From: Sphaerisporangium fuscum
GTDB taxonomy: Bacteria; Actinomycetota; Actinomycetes; Streptosporangiales; Streptosporangiaceae
Length of the DNA stretch: 64,000 nucleotides
NCBI RefSeq assembly: GCF_018531465.1
Contig: NZ_JAHDTF010000001.1
Location: 1-64,000, forward strand
Reading direction: 5' to 3'
In this document: in pieces, positions 36,955 to 47,264 of the stretch
Position numbering within the stretch: the first letter of the stretch is position 1
Layout: the number at the start of each line of letters is the position of its first letter
Made by a program: the position numbers and the translations under genes
The notes under the pieces: model-generated
Seen by the model: the letters and a program-made list of their open reading frames with translations, nothing else
What the model was told of the DNA's origin: nothing
Database searches by the model: none

Positions 36955-37461
36955 TCAGGCCAGGTCCTCCTGGCAGCGTTCGAGCCAGTCGAGGTCGGCC
37001 TGGAGGTGGAGCATGGCACCTTCGATCAGCAGATGCGCCGGACGGTTGTCCGGGTCGGTCTGCTGTGCGACTTCTACCAGTTCGCGCATGATAGCGAGGT
37101 AATGGCGGCGTTGGCGGTTGATCAACGCCATTCGGTCGGCGATGCCCGTCATGGGGGCGAGCACGAGCTTCATGAAGAACTCGTCGCGGACGCGGGGACC
37201 CTCGCTGGGCGAGTCGACCCACTCGTCGAGCGCGTCGCGCCCGGCGGCGGTGCAGTAGTACACCTTCTTGTTCGGGCGGTTGGACTGCTCGACGTCGACG
37301 GCGCGGACCAGGCCGTCCTTCTCGAGCCGGCCCAGCGTGACGTAGATCTGGCCGATGTTGGGCGAGGGGTAGGCGTCGCCGAAGATCTGCTCAAGCGCCT
37401 GTTTCAGTTCGTACCCGTGGGCAGGTTCCTTCGCCAGGAGCGCCAGCAGTTGGAGCCGCAC
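36955..37461 (-). CDS. PadR-family transcriptional regulator
   Basis: A 168-residue winged-helix repressor: LALLAKEPAHGYELKQALEQIF, SPNIGQIYVTLGRLEKDGLV and KKVYYCTAAGRDALDEW are the PadR HTH and wing; the C-terminal half is the four-helix dimerisation domain (Vir_act_alpha_C). It probably represses the following ABC exporter genes and itself. The GTG at 37461 has GGAGGTGGGGC upstream. The region up to the divergent sugar-transport operon contains ATGCAT-rich inverted sequences, a likely operator. Confidence 0.93.
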   Translation of the reverse strand: MRLQLLALLAKEPAHGYELKQALEQIFGDAYPSPNIGQIYVTLGRLEKDGLVRAVDVEQSNRPNKKVYYCTAAGRDALDEWVDSPSEGPRVRDEFFMKLVLAPMTGIADRMALINRQRRHYLAIMRELVEVAQQTDPDNRPAHLLIEGAMLHLQADLDWLERCQEDLA

Positions 37462-37594
37462 GCCCCACCTCCCTCGGGCTTCGCGTTACCTGAGTGTTAC
37501 GACCTAATCCGTTGACGCCCACATTATCGCTATGCATAACATGCATGCATCTACATAACACGCATGTAACCCAAACAACATCCGGAGGACACAC
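37462..37594. promoter_or_regulatory. Divergent control region of padR-ABC and sugar-importer operons
   Basis: An AT-rich patch at 37518-37575 contains overlapping ATGCAT palindromes (37532-37550), GATAAT on the minus strand at 37528-37523 as a possible padR -10, and TTGACG at 37512-37517 on the plus strand. ATGCAT-like symmetric sites are typical PadR targets. The plus-strand -10 is unclear. Confidence 0.5.
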
Positions 37595-38854
37595 GTGCGT
37601 CGTCTGACCCCCATCGTGCTGGCAGCCATGCTGCTCAGCGGATGCGCGGGGTTCGGCTCGCGCGACTCCGGTGCCGGTGCGGGTACCGACGGCACGGGTC
37701 CGATGACCTTCGCCACCGGGCGTGACACCACCGCCTACCTCCAGCCCCTGATCGACAGGTGGAACCGGGCGCACCCCAAGGAGAAGGTCACACTCCTGGA
37801 GCTCCCGGAAGCCGCCGACGAGCAGCGCGCGCAGATGGTCGCCAACCTTCAGGCCAAGAGCGACCGCTACGACGTGCTGGGCCTGGACGTCGTGTGGACG
37901 GCGGAGTTCGCCGACGCCGGCTGGATCGTGTCCCTCGACAGGAGCATGTTCCCGCTGGACCGCTTCCTTCAGCCGGTCGTGGACACCGCGACCTACCAGG
38001 GCAAGCTCTACGCGGTGCCGTACACCAGCAACGCGGGGCTGCTCTACTACCGCAAGGACATCCTGGACCGCGAGCACCTCAAGCCGCCCAAGACCTGGGC
38101 CGAGCTGCGCGACCAGGCCATCCGGCTCGGTAAGAAGTACAAGCTGGACGGCTACGCCGGCCAGTTCCTCCCCTACGAGGGCCTGACCGTCAACTTCGCC
38201 GAAGCGGTGCAGTCGGCGGGCGGCCAGATCCTCAGCCCGGACGGCACCAAGGTCACCCTCGACCTCGGCAGCGCCACCACAGGGCTCGACTTCCTGGTCA
38301 ACGGCCTGCGGGAGGGCTGGATCCCGCAGGAGGCGCTCTCCTACAAGGAGGAGGAGTCGCGGCTGGCGTTCCAGCAGGGCAGGTTGCTCTTCGCCCGCAA
38401 CTGGCCGCACGCCTACGGCCCGGCCGAGCGGTCGTCCATCGCCGGGAAGTTCGCGGTGACCCGCCTGCCCGGCCTGAACGGGCCCGGGTCGAGCTCCCTC
38501 GGCGGCCTGAACCTGGCCATAAGCGCCTACTCCAAGCACCAGAAGTCGGCGCTGGAGTTCATCCGCTACTTCACGGGGCTGGAGAACGAGCGCAGCGTGC
38601 TCACCGACGGCTCCTTCCCCCCGGTCTGGTCGGAGCTGTACGACGACCCGGCCCTCATCAAGCGTTATCCGTATCTCCCGGTGCTCAAGCAGAGCATCAT
38701 GTCTGCCCGGCCCAGGCCGGTCAGCTCCAAATACGACCAGGTCAGCCTGGTCATCTCGAGTGGCGTCTCCGACGCGCTCAATCTCAGGAGACCCAGCGAC
38801 GAGACCGTCGCCGCCCTGAAGCAGCAACTCGGCGAGATCCTTCGCACCCCATAG
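37595..38854 (+). CDS. Sugar ABC transporter substrate-binding lipoprotein 1
   Basis: A 419-residue family 1 solute-binding protein. MRRLTPIVLAAMLLSGCAGF is a lipoprotein signal with lipobox LSGC. GPMTFATGRDTTAYLQPLIDRWN, YDVLGLDVVWTAEFADAGWI and YAVPYTSNAGLLYYRKDIL are typical of the trehalose/maltose-binding (ThuE/LpqY-like) subgroup. The GTG at 37595 has CGGAGGA upstream. It heads an operon with a second binding protein and two permeases; no ATPase is encoded, so a shared MsiK-type ATPase is expected from elsewhere in the genome. Together with TreS and TreYZ nearby this points to alpha-glucoside import. Confidence 0.9.
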   Translation: MRRLTPIVLAAMLLSGCAGFGSRDSGAGAGTDGTGPMTFATGRDTTAYLQPLIDRWNRAHPKEKVTLLELPEAADEQRAQMVANLQAKSDRYDVLGLDVVWTAEFADAGWIVSLDRSMFPLDRFLQPVVDTATYQGKLYAVPYTSNAGLLYYRKDILDREHLKPPKTWAELRDQAIRLGKKYKLDGYAGQFLPYEGLTVNFAEAVQSAGGQILSPDGTKVTLDLGSATTGLDFLVNGLREGWIPQEALSYKEEESRLAFQQGRLLFARNWPHAYGPAERSSIAGKFAVTRLPGLNGPGSSSLGGLNLAISAYSKHQKSALEFIRYFTGLENERSVLTDGSFPPVWSELYDDPALIKRYPYLPVLKQSIMSARPRPVSSKYDQVSLVISSGVSDALNLRRPSDETVAALKQQLGEILRTP

Positions 38855-38945
38855 CGGCAGGGGCGATCCCCCCGCCCATCATCCCGAATCACATTCATCC
38901 CAATAGCTCACATTCATTTCGGGGCCTTCAACAGGAGGTAGCACC

Positions 38946-40268
38946 ATGCGTGTCAAGACGACTGCGGTGGTGGCCGGGCTCATGCTCGCGGCCGCCGCGT
39001 GCGGCGGTCAGTCGGACGGCACCCAGCCTTCGGCGAGCGGGAGCAGCAGCGCTCCGGCCGCCAAGCCGCTCGCGGGCACGACCATCGAGATCGCGGCCAA
39101 GTGGACCGGCGACGAGCAGAAGAGCTTCCAGAAGGTGCTCACCGCCTTCGAGGAGAAGACCGGTGCCAAGGTCACCTACGCCTCGACCGGTGAGGACACC
39201 GGCGCCTACCTCGGCCCGCGCATCCAGGGTGGCAACCCGCCGGACGTCGCGGTCCTGCCCCAGCCCGGCCTGGTGCAGCAGTACGCCGACCAGAAGGCCC
39301 TCAAGCCGCTGTCGAGCGAGGTCCAGGCCCAGATCGACCAGAACTACACGCCGTACTGGAAGAGCCTCGGCTCGGCCGGCGGCCAGGTGTACGGCGTTCT
39401 CATCAAGGCCGCGCACAAGTCCCTGATCTGGTACCGCGACCCCACCTTCCAGGACGCGGGCGCGCAGCCGGCGACCACCTGGGACGAGCTGATCGGCAAG
39501 ACCGCCCAGACCCTCGCCGACTCCGGCACCGCGCCGTTCGCCCTGTGCGCCGCCTCGGGGTGGACGCTCACCGACATGTTCGAGAACATCTACCTGTCGT
39601 CGGCGGGCCCGGAGAACTACGACAAGCTCTCCAAGCACGAGATCCCGTGGACCGACGCCAGCGTGGCCACCGCCCTGGAGAAGATGGGCCAGATCTTCGG
39701 CAAGAAGGAGTTCGTGCTCGGCGGCTCCTCCGGCGCCCTGCAGACCGACTTCCCGACCTGCGCCACCCAGGTCTACGGCCAGAAGAAGGCCGCGATGGTC
39801 ATGGAGGGTGACTTCGTCGCCTCCTCGGCCGTCCAGTCCGGCGCGAAGGTCGGCGAGGACGCCAAGATCATGCCGTTCCCCAAGGCCGGCGACACCGCCC
39901 CCGTCGTCCTCGGCGGTGACGTCGCGGTGGCGATGAAGGACTCCAAGGGCGCCATGGCGCTGCTGGAGTACCTCGCCTCCGCCGAGGGTGGCTCGATCTG
40001 GGCGAAGAACCCCGGCTACCTCTCGCCGAACCGCAACGTCTCCCCCGACAACTACCCGGACGCGCTGACCAAGCAGCTCGCGCAGACGATCATCTCCGCC
40101 GGCGAGTCGGTGCGATACGACATGTCCGACCTCGCTCCGAGCGCCTTCGGCGGCACCGACGGCAAGGGTGAGTGGAAGGACCTGCAGGACTTCCTGCGCA
40201 ACCCCAAGGACGTCAAGGGCACGCAGCAGAAGCTCGAGGCCGACGCCGCCAAGGCCTGGAAGAAGTAG
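38946..40268 (+). CDS. Alpha-glucoside-type ABC transporter substrate-binding lipoprotein 2
   Basis: A 440-residue family 1 binding protein. The signal ends in lipobox AAAC (MRVKTTAVVAGLMLAAAACGG), followed by a Ser/Ala linker. TIEIAAKWTGDEQKSFQKVL, PPDVAVLPQPGLVQQYADQ and SASGWTL-like CAASGWTLTDMFENIYL resemble AglE-type alpha-glucoside binders. ATG 38946 follows AGGAGG. Upstream, TCACATTCAT occurs twice, at 38889 and 38908, a possible regulatory repeat. The permease gene follows after 11 bp. Having two unrelated binding proteins in one importer operon suggests an extended substrate range or one acting as sensor. Confidence 0.9.
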   Translation: MRVKTTAVVAGLMLAAAACGGQSDGTQPSASGSSSAPAAKPLAGTTIEIAAKWTGDEQKSFQKVLTAFEEKTGAKVTYASTGEDTGAYLGPRIQGGNPPDVAVLPQPGLVQQYADQKALKPLSSEVQAQIDQNYTPYWKSLGSAGGQVYGVLIKAAHKSLIWYRDPTFQDAGAQPATTWDELIGKTAQTLADSGTAPFALCAASGWTLTDMFENIYLSSAGPENYDKLSKHEIPWTDASVATALEKMGQIFGKKEFVLGGSSGALQTDFPTCATQVYGQKKAAMVMEGDFVASSAVQSGAKVGEDAKIMPFPKAGDTAPVVLGGDVAVAMKDSKGAMALLEYLASAEGGSIWAKNPGYLSPNRNVSPDNYPDALTKQLAQTIISAGESVRYDMSDLAPSAFGGTDGKGEWKDLQDFLRNPKDVKGTQQKLEADAAKAWKK

Positions 40269-40279
40269 AGGCGACGGCC

Positions 40280-41917
40280 GTGACCGACGGGTTGAACGGC
40301 CAGCAGACCTCGCGTGGCGACGACGATGTCGTCGCCCGCGAGGCCTCGCCCGGGCCAGACAGCACCACAGAGACGGCAAGGGGTGAGACCTCACCTCAGG
40401 AGCCGAAAAAGACGTCGGCCCCCCAGGAGGCCGACGCGACCGCACCGGACTCCGGTGCGGGAGGTTTCCCCCAGAACGAGATCCGTTCGCTCAAACGACG
40501 GATCACCTGGCTGGAGCAGGAAAACGCTTCCCTGAAAGCGCATGCGACCTCGAACCCATCGGAGGCGGGCATGGCCGCGGAAGGTTCGTCCGGCGAGCGT
40601 ACCGGAGGGAAGGGGGGATTCGGCCGGTCGGGCAACCTCGGTCCCTCGCCCAAAGTGGCCTGGTTCTTCCTCCTCCCGGCGTTCATCCTCCTCGGCGCCT
40701 GGGTGGTCTACCCGATCATCTACTCGCTCATCCGCAGCCTCTACGGCGCCAACGGCGACGACTTCGTCGGGCTGGCGAACTACGGGGCCATCTTCAGTGA
40801 CTCGGGCACCCTGACCACGATCAGGAACAACTTGATCTGGGTCGTGGTGGCCCCCAGCCTGGTGACCGTGCTCGGCCTCATCTTCGCGGTGCTGACCGAG
40901 CGCATCCGCTGGGCGTCGGCCTTCAAGCTGATCGTGTTCATGCCCATGGCGGTGTCGCTGCTCGCCTCCGGCGTCATCTTCCGCCTGGTCTACGAGCAGG
41001 ACCCCGACAAGGGCGTGGCCAACGCCATCCTCACCTCCGTTCACGACGTCTTCGCGTCGAGCAGCAGCTACCCCGAGGCCCGTCCCCGCGAGAACGACCA
41101 GGCGCCCGCGATCGTGCAGCAGGGGGCGGTCGTCACCCGCCAGCCGGCCACGTCCGCGCAGCCGGTGCTCATCCCGCTCGTCGGCATGAAACCCAACGCC
41201 CTGCCGTCGAACTCCGCGCCGGCCAAGGCGACCCCCTCCTCGGCCGGGGAGATCTCCGGCACGGTATGGCTGGACTTCATGCCGGGTGGCGGCACGCCCA
41301 ACAAGATCGACGGGAACGAGAAGGGGCTGCCCGGCATCACCGTAGAGGTGGTCGCCGATGGACAGGTCAAGGCCACCACAACGACCGCGGCCGACGGGAC
41401 CTTCCACTTCTCGGGATTCCCCTCGGGGTCCTACCAGGTACGGCTGCCGCAGTCGAACTTCGCGCAGCCGTTCCAGGGCGCGACCTGGCTCGGCCCCGCG
41501 CTGATCACCCCGGCCATCATAGGCGCCTTCATCTGGGTGTGGGCCGGCTTCGCCATGGTGCTGATCGCGGCGGGCCTGTCGGCCATCCCGCGTGACGCGC
41601 TGGAGGCGGCACGCATCGACGGCGCGACGGAGTGGCAGGTGTTCCGCCGCATCACCATCCCGCTGCTCTCGCCGGTGCTGCTCGTCGTCCTGGTCACGAT
41701 GATCATCAATACGTTGAAGGTCTTCGACCTGGTCTTCGTCATCGCACCCGGGTCCGTGCAGCCCAACGCCAACGTCATCGCGCTGGAGATGTGGCGCGTG
41801 TCGTTCGGCGGCGGCGGGAACCAGGGACTGGGCAGCGCACTCGCGATCTTCCTGCTCGTGCTGGTGCTGCCGTTCATGGCCATCAACATTCGGCGGTTCC
41901 GGAGGGAGCAGTCATGA
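40280..41917 (+). CDS. Sugar ABC permease, MalF/AglF type, with extracytoplasmic SdrD-B-like insert
   Basis: A 545-residue membrane protein. Residues 1-120 are a hydrophilic Ser/Thr/Pro-rich tail with a leucine-zipper-like coiled coil (EIRSLKRRITWLEQENASL, 67-85). TM1 is about 126-150 and further helices lie at 185-240. Residues 237-405 are an extracytoplasmic insertion whose core, SGTVWLDFMPGG...GNEKGLPGITVEVV...ADGTFHFSGFPSGSYQV (326-387), looks like an SdrD-B / Cna-B beta-sandwich. The permease core then resumes and the EAA loop EAARIDGATEWQVFRRITIP is at 442-461. The GTG at 40280 follows 11 bp after the binding protein. It couples to the next permease by a four-base overlap. The insert replaces the MalF P2 domain position but is of different type. 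Confidence 0.88.
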   Translation: MTDGLNGQQTSRGDDDVVAREASPGPDSTTETARGETSPQEPKKTSAPQEADATAPDSGAGGFPQNEIRSLKRRITWLEQENASLKAHATSNPSEAGMAAEGSSGERTGGKGGFGRSGNLGPSPKVAWFFLLPAFILLGAWVVYPIIYSLIRSLYGANGDDFVGLANYGAIFSDSGTLTTIRNNLIWVVVAPSLVTVLGLIFAVLTERIRWASAFKLIVFMPMAVSLLASGVIFRLVYEQDPDKGVANAILTSVHDVFASSSSYPEARPRENDQAPAIVQQGAVVTRQPATSAQPVLIPLVGMKPNALPSNSAPAKATPSSAGEISGTVWLDFMPGGGTPNKIDGNEKGLPGITVEVVADGQVKATTTTAADGTFHFSGFPSGSYQVRLPQSNFAQPFQGATWLGPALITPAIIGAFIWVWAGFAMVLIAAGLSAIPRDALEAARIDGATEWQVFRRITIPLLSPVLLVVLVTMIINTLKVFDLVFVIAPGSVQPNANVIALEMWRVSFGGGGNQGLGSALAIFLLVLVLPFMAINIRRFRREQS

Positions 41918-42816
41918 CGACCCTCACCGCGGCACAGCCGGGCACGGCGAACCGTGCGGGCGGGGTGCAGCGAAACGCGCTCTCGCGCGTCGTGGACAAG
42001 ATCGGCGGTGGGCTGGTCCAGTTCATCCTGATCGTGCTCGCGCTGTTCTGGCTGCTCCCCACCCTCGGCCTGCTGGTGGTGTCGCTGCGCGACGACACCG
42101 CCAACAACTCGACCGGCTGGTGGACGATCTTCACCAAGCCGGCGCAGCTGACCTTCGAGAACTACTCGAACCTGCTGGCGAGCGGGTTCACCTCGTCGTT
42201 CTGGAACACGGTGGCCATCACGGTGCCCGCGACCATCCTGGTCATCGGCATCGCCGCCATGGCGGGGTACGCCTTCGCGTGGATCGAGTTCCCCGGCCGT
42301 GACGCCCTGTTCATGGTGGTCATCGCGCTGCTGGTGGTGCCGATCCAGATCGCGCTGATCCCGATCGCGAAGATGTACGGCGCGCTCGGCATCTTCGGCT
42401 CGATCCCCGGCGTGGTGCTGTTCCACGTGGCGTTCGGACTGCCGTTCGCGATCTTCCTGCTGCGGAACTTCTTCGTCGGCATCCCCAGGGAGCTGCTGGA
42501 GGCCGCGCGCATGGACGGCGCGCCGGAGTGGAAGATCTTCGCGACGGTCGTGTTCCCGCTGGCCAAGCCCGCGATCGCCTCGCTCGGCATCTTCCAGTTC
42601 CTGTGGGTGTGGAACGACCTGCTGGTCGCGCTGGTCTTCGCCGACACCGGCTCGCAGCCGATGACCAAGGCCCTGCAGTCGCAGATGCGGCAGTTCGGCA
42701 CCAACATGGACATCCTCGCGCCGGGCGCCTTCCTGTCGCTGCTCATCCCGCTGGTGCTGTTCTTCGCCTTCCAGCGGTACTTCGTCCAGGGCCTGCTCGC
42801 CGGCTCGGTGAAGTAG
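41914..42816 (+). CDS. Sugar ABC permease, MalG/AglG type
   Basis: A 300-residue membrane protein with six transmembrane helices; the first is VQFILIVLALFWLLPTLGLLVVSL. The EAA loop is ELLEAARMDGAPEWKIFATV. It starts at ATG 41914, overlapping the preceding stop (ATGA), so both permeases are made in equal amounts. QRYFVQGLLAGSVKstop is the usual C-terminus of MalG-like proteins. It forms the heterodimeric channel with the preceding permease for oligosaccharide or alpha-glucoside uptake. Confidence 0.94.
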   Translation: MTTLTAAQPGTANRAGGVQRNALSRVVDKIGGGLVQFILIVLALFWLLPTLGLLVVSLRDDTANNSTGWWTIFTKPAQLTFENYSNLLASGFTSSFWNTVAITVPATILVIGIAAMAGYAFAWIEFPGRDALFMVVIALLVVPIQIALIPIAKMYGALGIFGSIPGVVLFHVAFGLPFAIFLLRNFFVGIPRELLEAARMDGAPEWKIFATVVFPLAKPAIASLGIFQFLWVWNDLLVALVFADTGSQPMTKALQSQMRQFGTNMDILAPGAFLSLLIPLVLFFAFQRYFVQGLLAGSVK

Positions 42817-42829
42817 CCGATCTTCTCGG

Positions 42830-42857
42830 GCGCCCGTCTCCCGGGGCAGACGGGCGC
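42830..42857 (+). terminator. Terminator of the sugar-importer operon
   Basis: A 10-bp perfect stem, GCGCCCGTCT and AGACGGGCGC, with an eight-base loop lies 13 bp after the last permease stop. No T-run follows. Confidence 0.75.
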
Positions 42858-42965
42858 TCGGGGAAGGCGCCCGAAAGCCCCGGTCCGGGCGCCCGACGAC
42901 CGTCCGGAACCGGGAATCCGGGCCGTACGCAAAGGCCTGTGGAAAACCTCCGTCGATCACCGAAC

Positions 42966-42985
42966 GTGACGCTATAGTCACTCTC
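42966..42985 (+). promoter_or_regulatory. Leaderless promoter with inverted repeat
   Basis: A good -10, TATAGT at 42973-42978, lies seven bases before the GTG start at 42986, so the mRNA is probably leaderless. GTGAC (42966-42970) and GTCAC (42977-42981) form an inverted repeat around the -10, a likely operator. No good -35 is visible, suggesting activator dependence or an extended -10. Confidence 0.55.
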
Positions 42986-43477
42986 GTGGTTGACGAACAG
43001 ATTCCCCCCTTCAAGGTCCAAGACCTTGACGACCTGCGCACCCTCGTCGCCAAGACGGCGGCTGATACACACACCAACGCCATCGAGACGATGAAGCTCT
43101 CTCATCAGCTCGACGGCGTCTATGGCCAGCTCGCTCACCTGAAAGACGGTCAGCACGACCTGCTCGTTCAGGTCCACGATGTCAGCAAGCGCCTGCTCCG
43201 AGTCGAGAGCGACGTCATTTCGATCGGCCGTGACGTCATCGCGATGCGAACGGAGGTCGTCGCCCTCCACACAGAGGTCGCTGAGATCCGCACCGACGTC
43301 ACCGGGCTTCGCACCGATTTCGGCGACCTGCGCACCGAGTTCGGCGAGTTCAGGAGCACCGTGGCCACCAAGGCCGAACTCGATTCGGTCCGAGCCGAAG
43401 TCGGTGACCTTCGCGGGGAGGTGGGTGAGTTGTCCGGGAAGGTCGGGCTGCTGCTCGCGCACTTCGGCCTCAACTAG
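42986..43477 (+). CDS. Coiled-coil protein of unknown function
   Basis: A 163-residue protein. Residues about 60-155 are a continuous heptad coiled coil in which units such as RTEVVAL, HTEVAEI, RTDVTGL, RTDFGDL and RTEFGEF repeat. No enzyme motif, signal peptide or membrane segment is seen. GTG 42986 is chosen because the -10 box ends seven bases earlier, leaving no room for a Shine-Dalgarno. It lies 40 bp before the uracil-DNA glycosylase gene and may be co-transcribed. Similar short coiled-coil proteins are common in Streptosporangiales; their function is not known to me. Confidence 0.75.
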   Translation: MVDEQIPPFKVQDLDDLRTLVAKTAADTHTNAIETMKLSHQLDGVYGQLAHLKDGQHDLLVQVHDVSKRLLRVESDVISIGRDVIAMRTEVVALHTEVAEIRTDVTGLRTDFGDLRTEFGEFRSTVATKAELDSVRAEVGDLRGEVGELSGKVGLLLAHFGLN

Positions 43478-43517
43478 ATTCCGTTCGCGATCTCGGCGCC
43501 ACCGCTAGGATCCGGTC

Positions 43518-44195
43518 ATGACCGGTCGTCCATTAAACGAAGTCGTCGAGCCGGGGTGGGCAACCGCCCTGGAGCCCGTCGCCGAGCGCATCGCCGCGCT
43601 CGGCGATTTCCTGCGCCAGGAGATCGCCGAGGGCAGGCAGTACCTCCCCGCCGGGGCCAACGTCCTGCGGGCCTTCCAGCAGCCCTTCGACCAGGTGCGC
43701 GTGCTGATCGTCGGGCAGGATCCCTATCCCACGCCCGGTCACCCCGTGGGCCTCAGCTTCTCCGTCGCCCCCGACGTCCGTCCGCTGCCGGGCAGCCTGG
43801 TGAACATCTACAAGGAGCTCGCCGCCGACCTGGGCTACCCCACCCCGTCCAACGGCGACCTCACTCCGTGGACCGAGCAGGGCGTGCTGCTGCTCAACAG
43901 GGTGCTCACCGTCGCCCCCGGCAAGCCGGCCTCTCACCGCGGCAAGGGGTGGGAAGAGGTCACCGAGCAGGCCATCCGGGCGCTCGTCGCGCGCGGCGGG
44001 CCGCTGGTGGCGATCCTGTGGGGCCGTGACGCCAGGTCGCTCAAGCCGATGCTCGGGCCGGTGCCGTGCATCGAGTCGGCGCACCCCAGCCCCCTGTCGG
44101 CCCGCAACGGCTTCTTCGGCAGCCGCCCCTTCAGCAAGGCCAACCAGCTGCTGGAGCAGCAGGGCGCCGCCCCCGTGGAGTGGAAGCTCCCCTGA
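43518..44195 (+). CDS. ung: Uracil-DNA glycosylase, family 1
   Basis: A 225-residue DNA-repair enzyme that excises uracil from DNA. The catalytic water-activating loop [19 protein letters not shown] contains Asp68; LLLNRVLTV is the uracil-recognition strand; the leucine/histidine intercalation loop is [17 protein letters not shown]. Length and all family 1 motifs are complete. The ATG at 43518 has no strong ribosome-binding site, so expression may depend on read-through from the coiled-coil gene. It is convergent with pgm, with a strong hairpin between. Confidence 0.95.
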   Translation: MTGRPLNEVVEPGWATALEPVAERIAALGDFLRQEIAEGRQYLPAGANVLRAFQQPFDQVRVLIVGQDPYPTPGHPVGLSFSVAPDVRPLPGSLVNIYKELAADLGYPTPSNGDLTPWTEQGVLLLNRVLTVAPGKPASHRGKGWEEVTEQAIRALVARGGPLVAILWGRDARSLKPMLGPVPCIESAHPSPLSARNGFFGSRPFSKANQLLEQQGAAPVEWKLP

Positions 44196-44201
44196 GGCAC
44201 A

Positions 44202-44239
44202 GACAGGCGCCCGTTCACCGAGGTGAGCGGGCGCCTGTC
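44202..44239. terminator. Bidirectional hairpin between ung and pgm
   Basis: A 12-bp perfect outer stem, GACAGGCGCCCG and CGGGCGCCTGTC, encloses an inner TCACC/GGTGA stem. It starts 7 bp after the ung stop and lies 60 bp from the pgm stop. Confidence 0.8.
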
Positions 44240-44298
44240 GCATTCGTCCACCGAGGGCTCCTGGCCGGTCACCGCCTGCCCTCGGCGACTCACCGGGC

Positions 44299-45948
<1,650 letters not shown>

Positions 45949-46171
45949 CTGAAACTCCTCGTCCCACACTCGTACCGGTCAGGAGGGGCACTACCCCAGC
46001 GGCATCCGCTTCATACGGATATGACTGCCATGGCTGATCGTACTCAGCCCGTCCGATCAGCCCCTCCACCACGCCGGACGAATCGTGCCATCACCTCATT
46101 TATCCCTTTCGTTAAGGACCTTTCCGGTACCATGGAGGGACTGTGGACGGCGCCGAAGCCAGGAGGACGCG

Positions 46172-46942
46172 GTGAGCGCACTACCCCCGGGCGGCATCGA
46201 CGTCCACACCCCCAATCCCGCCCGCATCTACGACTACATGCTGGGCGGCAAGGACAACTTCGCCGCCGACCGCGAGGCGGCCAAGCGGGTCCTCAAGGTG
46301 TTCCCGGAGTCCCGCGAGGGCGCCCGCCGCAACCGGGAGTTCCTCGGCAACGCCGTCCGCCACCTCGCCGCCGAGGTCGGCATCCGGCAGTTCGTCGACA
46401 TCGGCGCGGGCCTGCCCACCCAGGACAACGTCCACCAGGTCGCCCACTCCGTCGCGCCCGACGCCCGCACCGTCTACGTCGACAACGACCCGGTGGTTTG
46501 CGTGCACGGCCGCGCGCTGCTGGCGAACACCGACACGGTCGCCATGGTCAACGGCGACGTCCGCAAGCCCGAGGACCTGCACGCCAAGGTCGCCCAGACC
46601 GGCCTGATCGACTGGAGCCGGCCGGTGGGGATGCTGATGGTGGCGCTCCTGCACTACGTCGAGGAACCCTACGAGCACGTCGCCAGGCTCCGCGAGTACC
46701 TCGCTCCGGGCAGCCACCTGGTCATCACGCACCTGACCGTGGACGGCAGCCGCGCCGGCGACAAAGAACGGCTGCGGCAGATCTACGCCGAGTCCGGCAC
46801 CCCGCTCATCCCGCGCACGGTCGAGGAGATCGGAAGCCTCTTCGGCGACTTCGAACTCCTCGACGGCGTCCCCTTCCTCCCACCGCACCTGGCCGAGCGG
46901 CTCCGGCCGCTGGGCGCGGGCGGAGTCGCCCGCAAGCCCTGA
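46172..46942 (+). CDS. DUF574-family SAM-dependent methyltransferase
   Basis: A 256-residue protein of the Methyltransf_19/DUF574 family abundant in actinomycetes. IDVHTPNPARIYDYMLGGKDNF is the family hallmark at the N-terminus; RQFVDIGAGLPTQDNVHQVA is the SAM loop; ARTVYVDNDPVV is the acidic strand; VALLHYVEEP follows. No substrate is established for the family. GTG 46172 follows AGGAGG by 6 bases. The gene is divergent from pgm and convergent with the DUF77 gene, and seems unrelated to either. Confidence 0.9.
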   Translation: MSALPPGGIDVHTPNPARIYDYMLGGKDNFAADREAAKRVLKVFPESREGARRNREFLGNAVRHLAAEVGIRQFVDIGAGLPTQDNVHQVAHSVAPDARTVYVDNDPVVCVHGRALLANTDTVAMVNGDVRKPEDLHAKVAQTGLIDWSRPVGMLMVALLHYVEEPYEHVARLREYLAPGSHLVITHLTVDGSRAGDKERLRQIYAESGTPLIPRTVEEIGSLFGDFELLDGVPFLPPHLAERLRPLGAGGVARKP

Positions 46943-46961
46943 CGCGGCCGCGATGCGAGGT

Positions 46962-47264
46962 TCAGTCCGCCGGTGTGGACAGGTGGCGTTCCAGAGCCTC
47001 CACCTTGGAGGTCATGGCGTCCTGCACGCCCTGGCGGACGTCCGCCTTGAGCACCAGGCTGACCCGGGGCGCCACCTCGGCGACGGCCTCCACCGCCCGC
47101 TTGACCACGTCCATCACCTCGTCCCACTCGCCCTCGAGAGTGGTGAACATCGCGTCGGTCCGATTGGGCAGGCCGCTCTCGCGGACGACGCGCACAGCCC
47201 TCGCGACCGGTTCGGACACGCCCTCGCCCACGCCGAGCGGGGTCACCGAGAAAGCTACGATCAT
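46962..47264 (-). CDS. MTH1187/DUF77 family thiamine-binding protein
   Basis: A 100-residue protein: [31 protein letters not shown] and YEV-like [20 protein letters not shown] match the YkoF/MTH1187 ferredoxin-like fold that binds thiamine or its precursor in related proteins. ATG 47264 overlaps the photolyase stop by four bases and has GGAGG nearby, so it is translationally coupled to phr. Why a thiamine-binding protein follows photolyase is not clear. Confidence 0.88.
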   Translation of the reverse strand: MIVAFSVTPLGVGEGVSEPVARAVRVVRESGLPNRTDAMFTTLEGEWDEVMDVVKRAVEAVAEVAPRVSLVLKADVRQGVQDAMTSKVEALERHLSTPAD

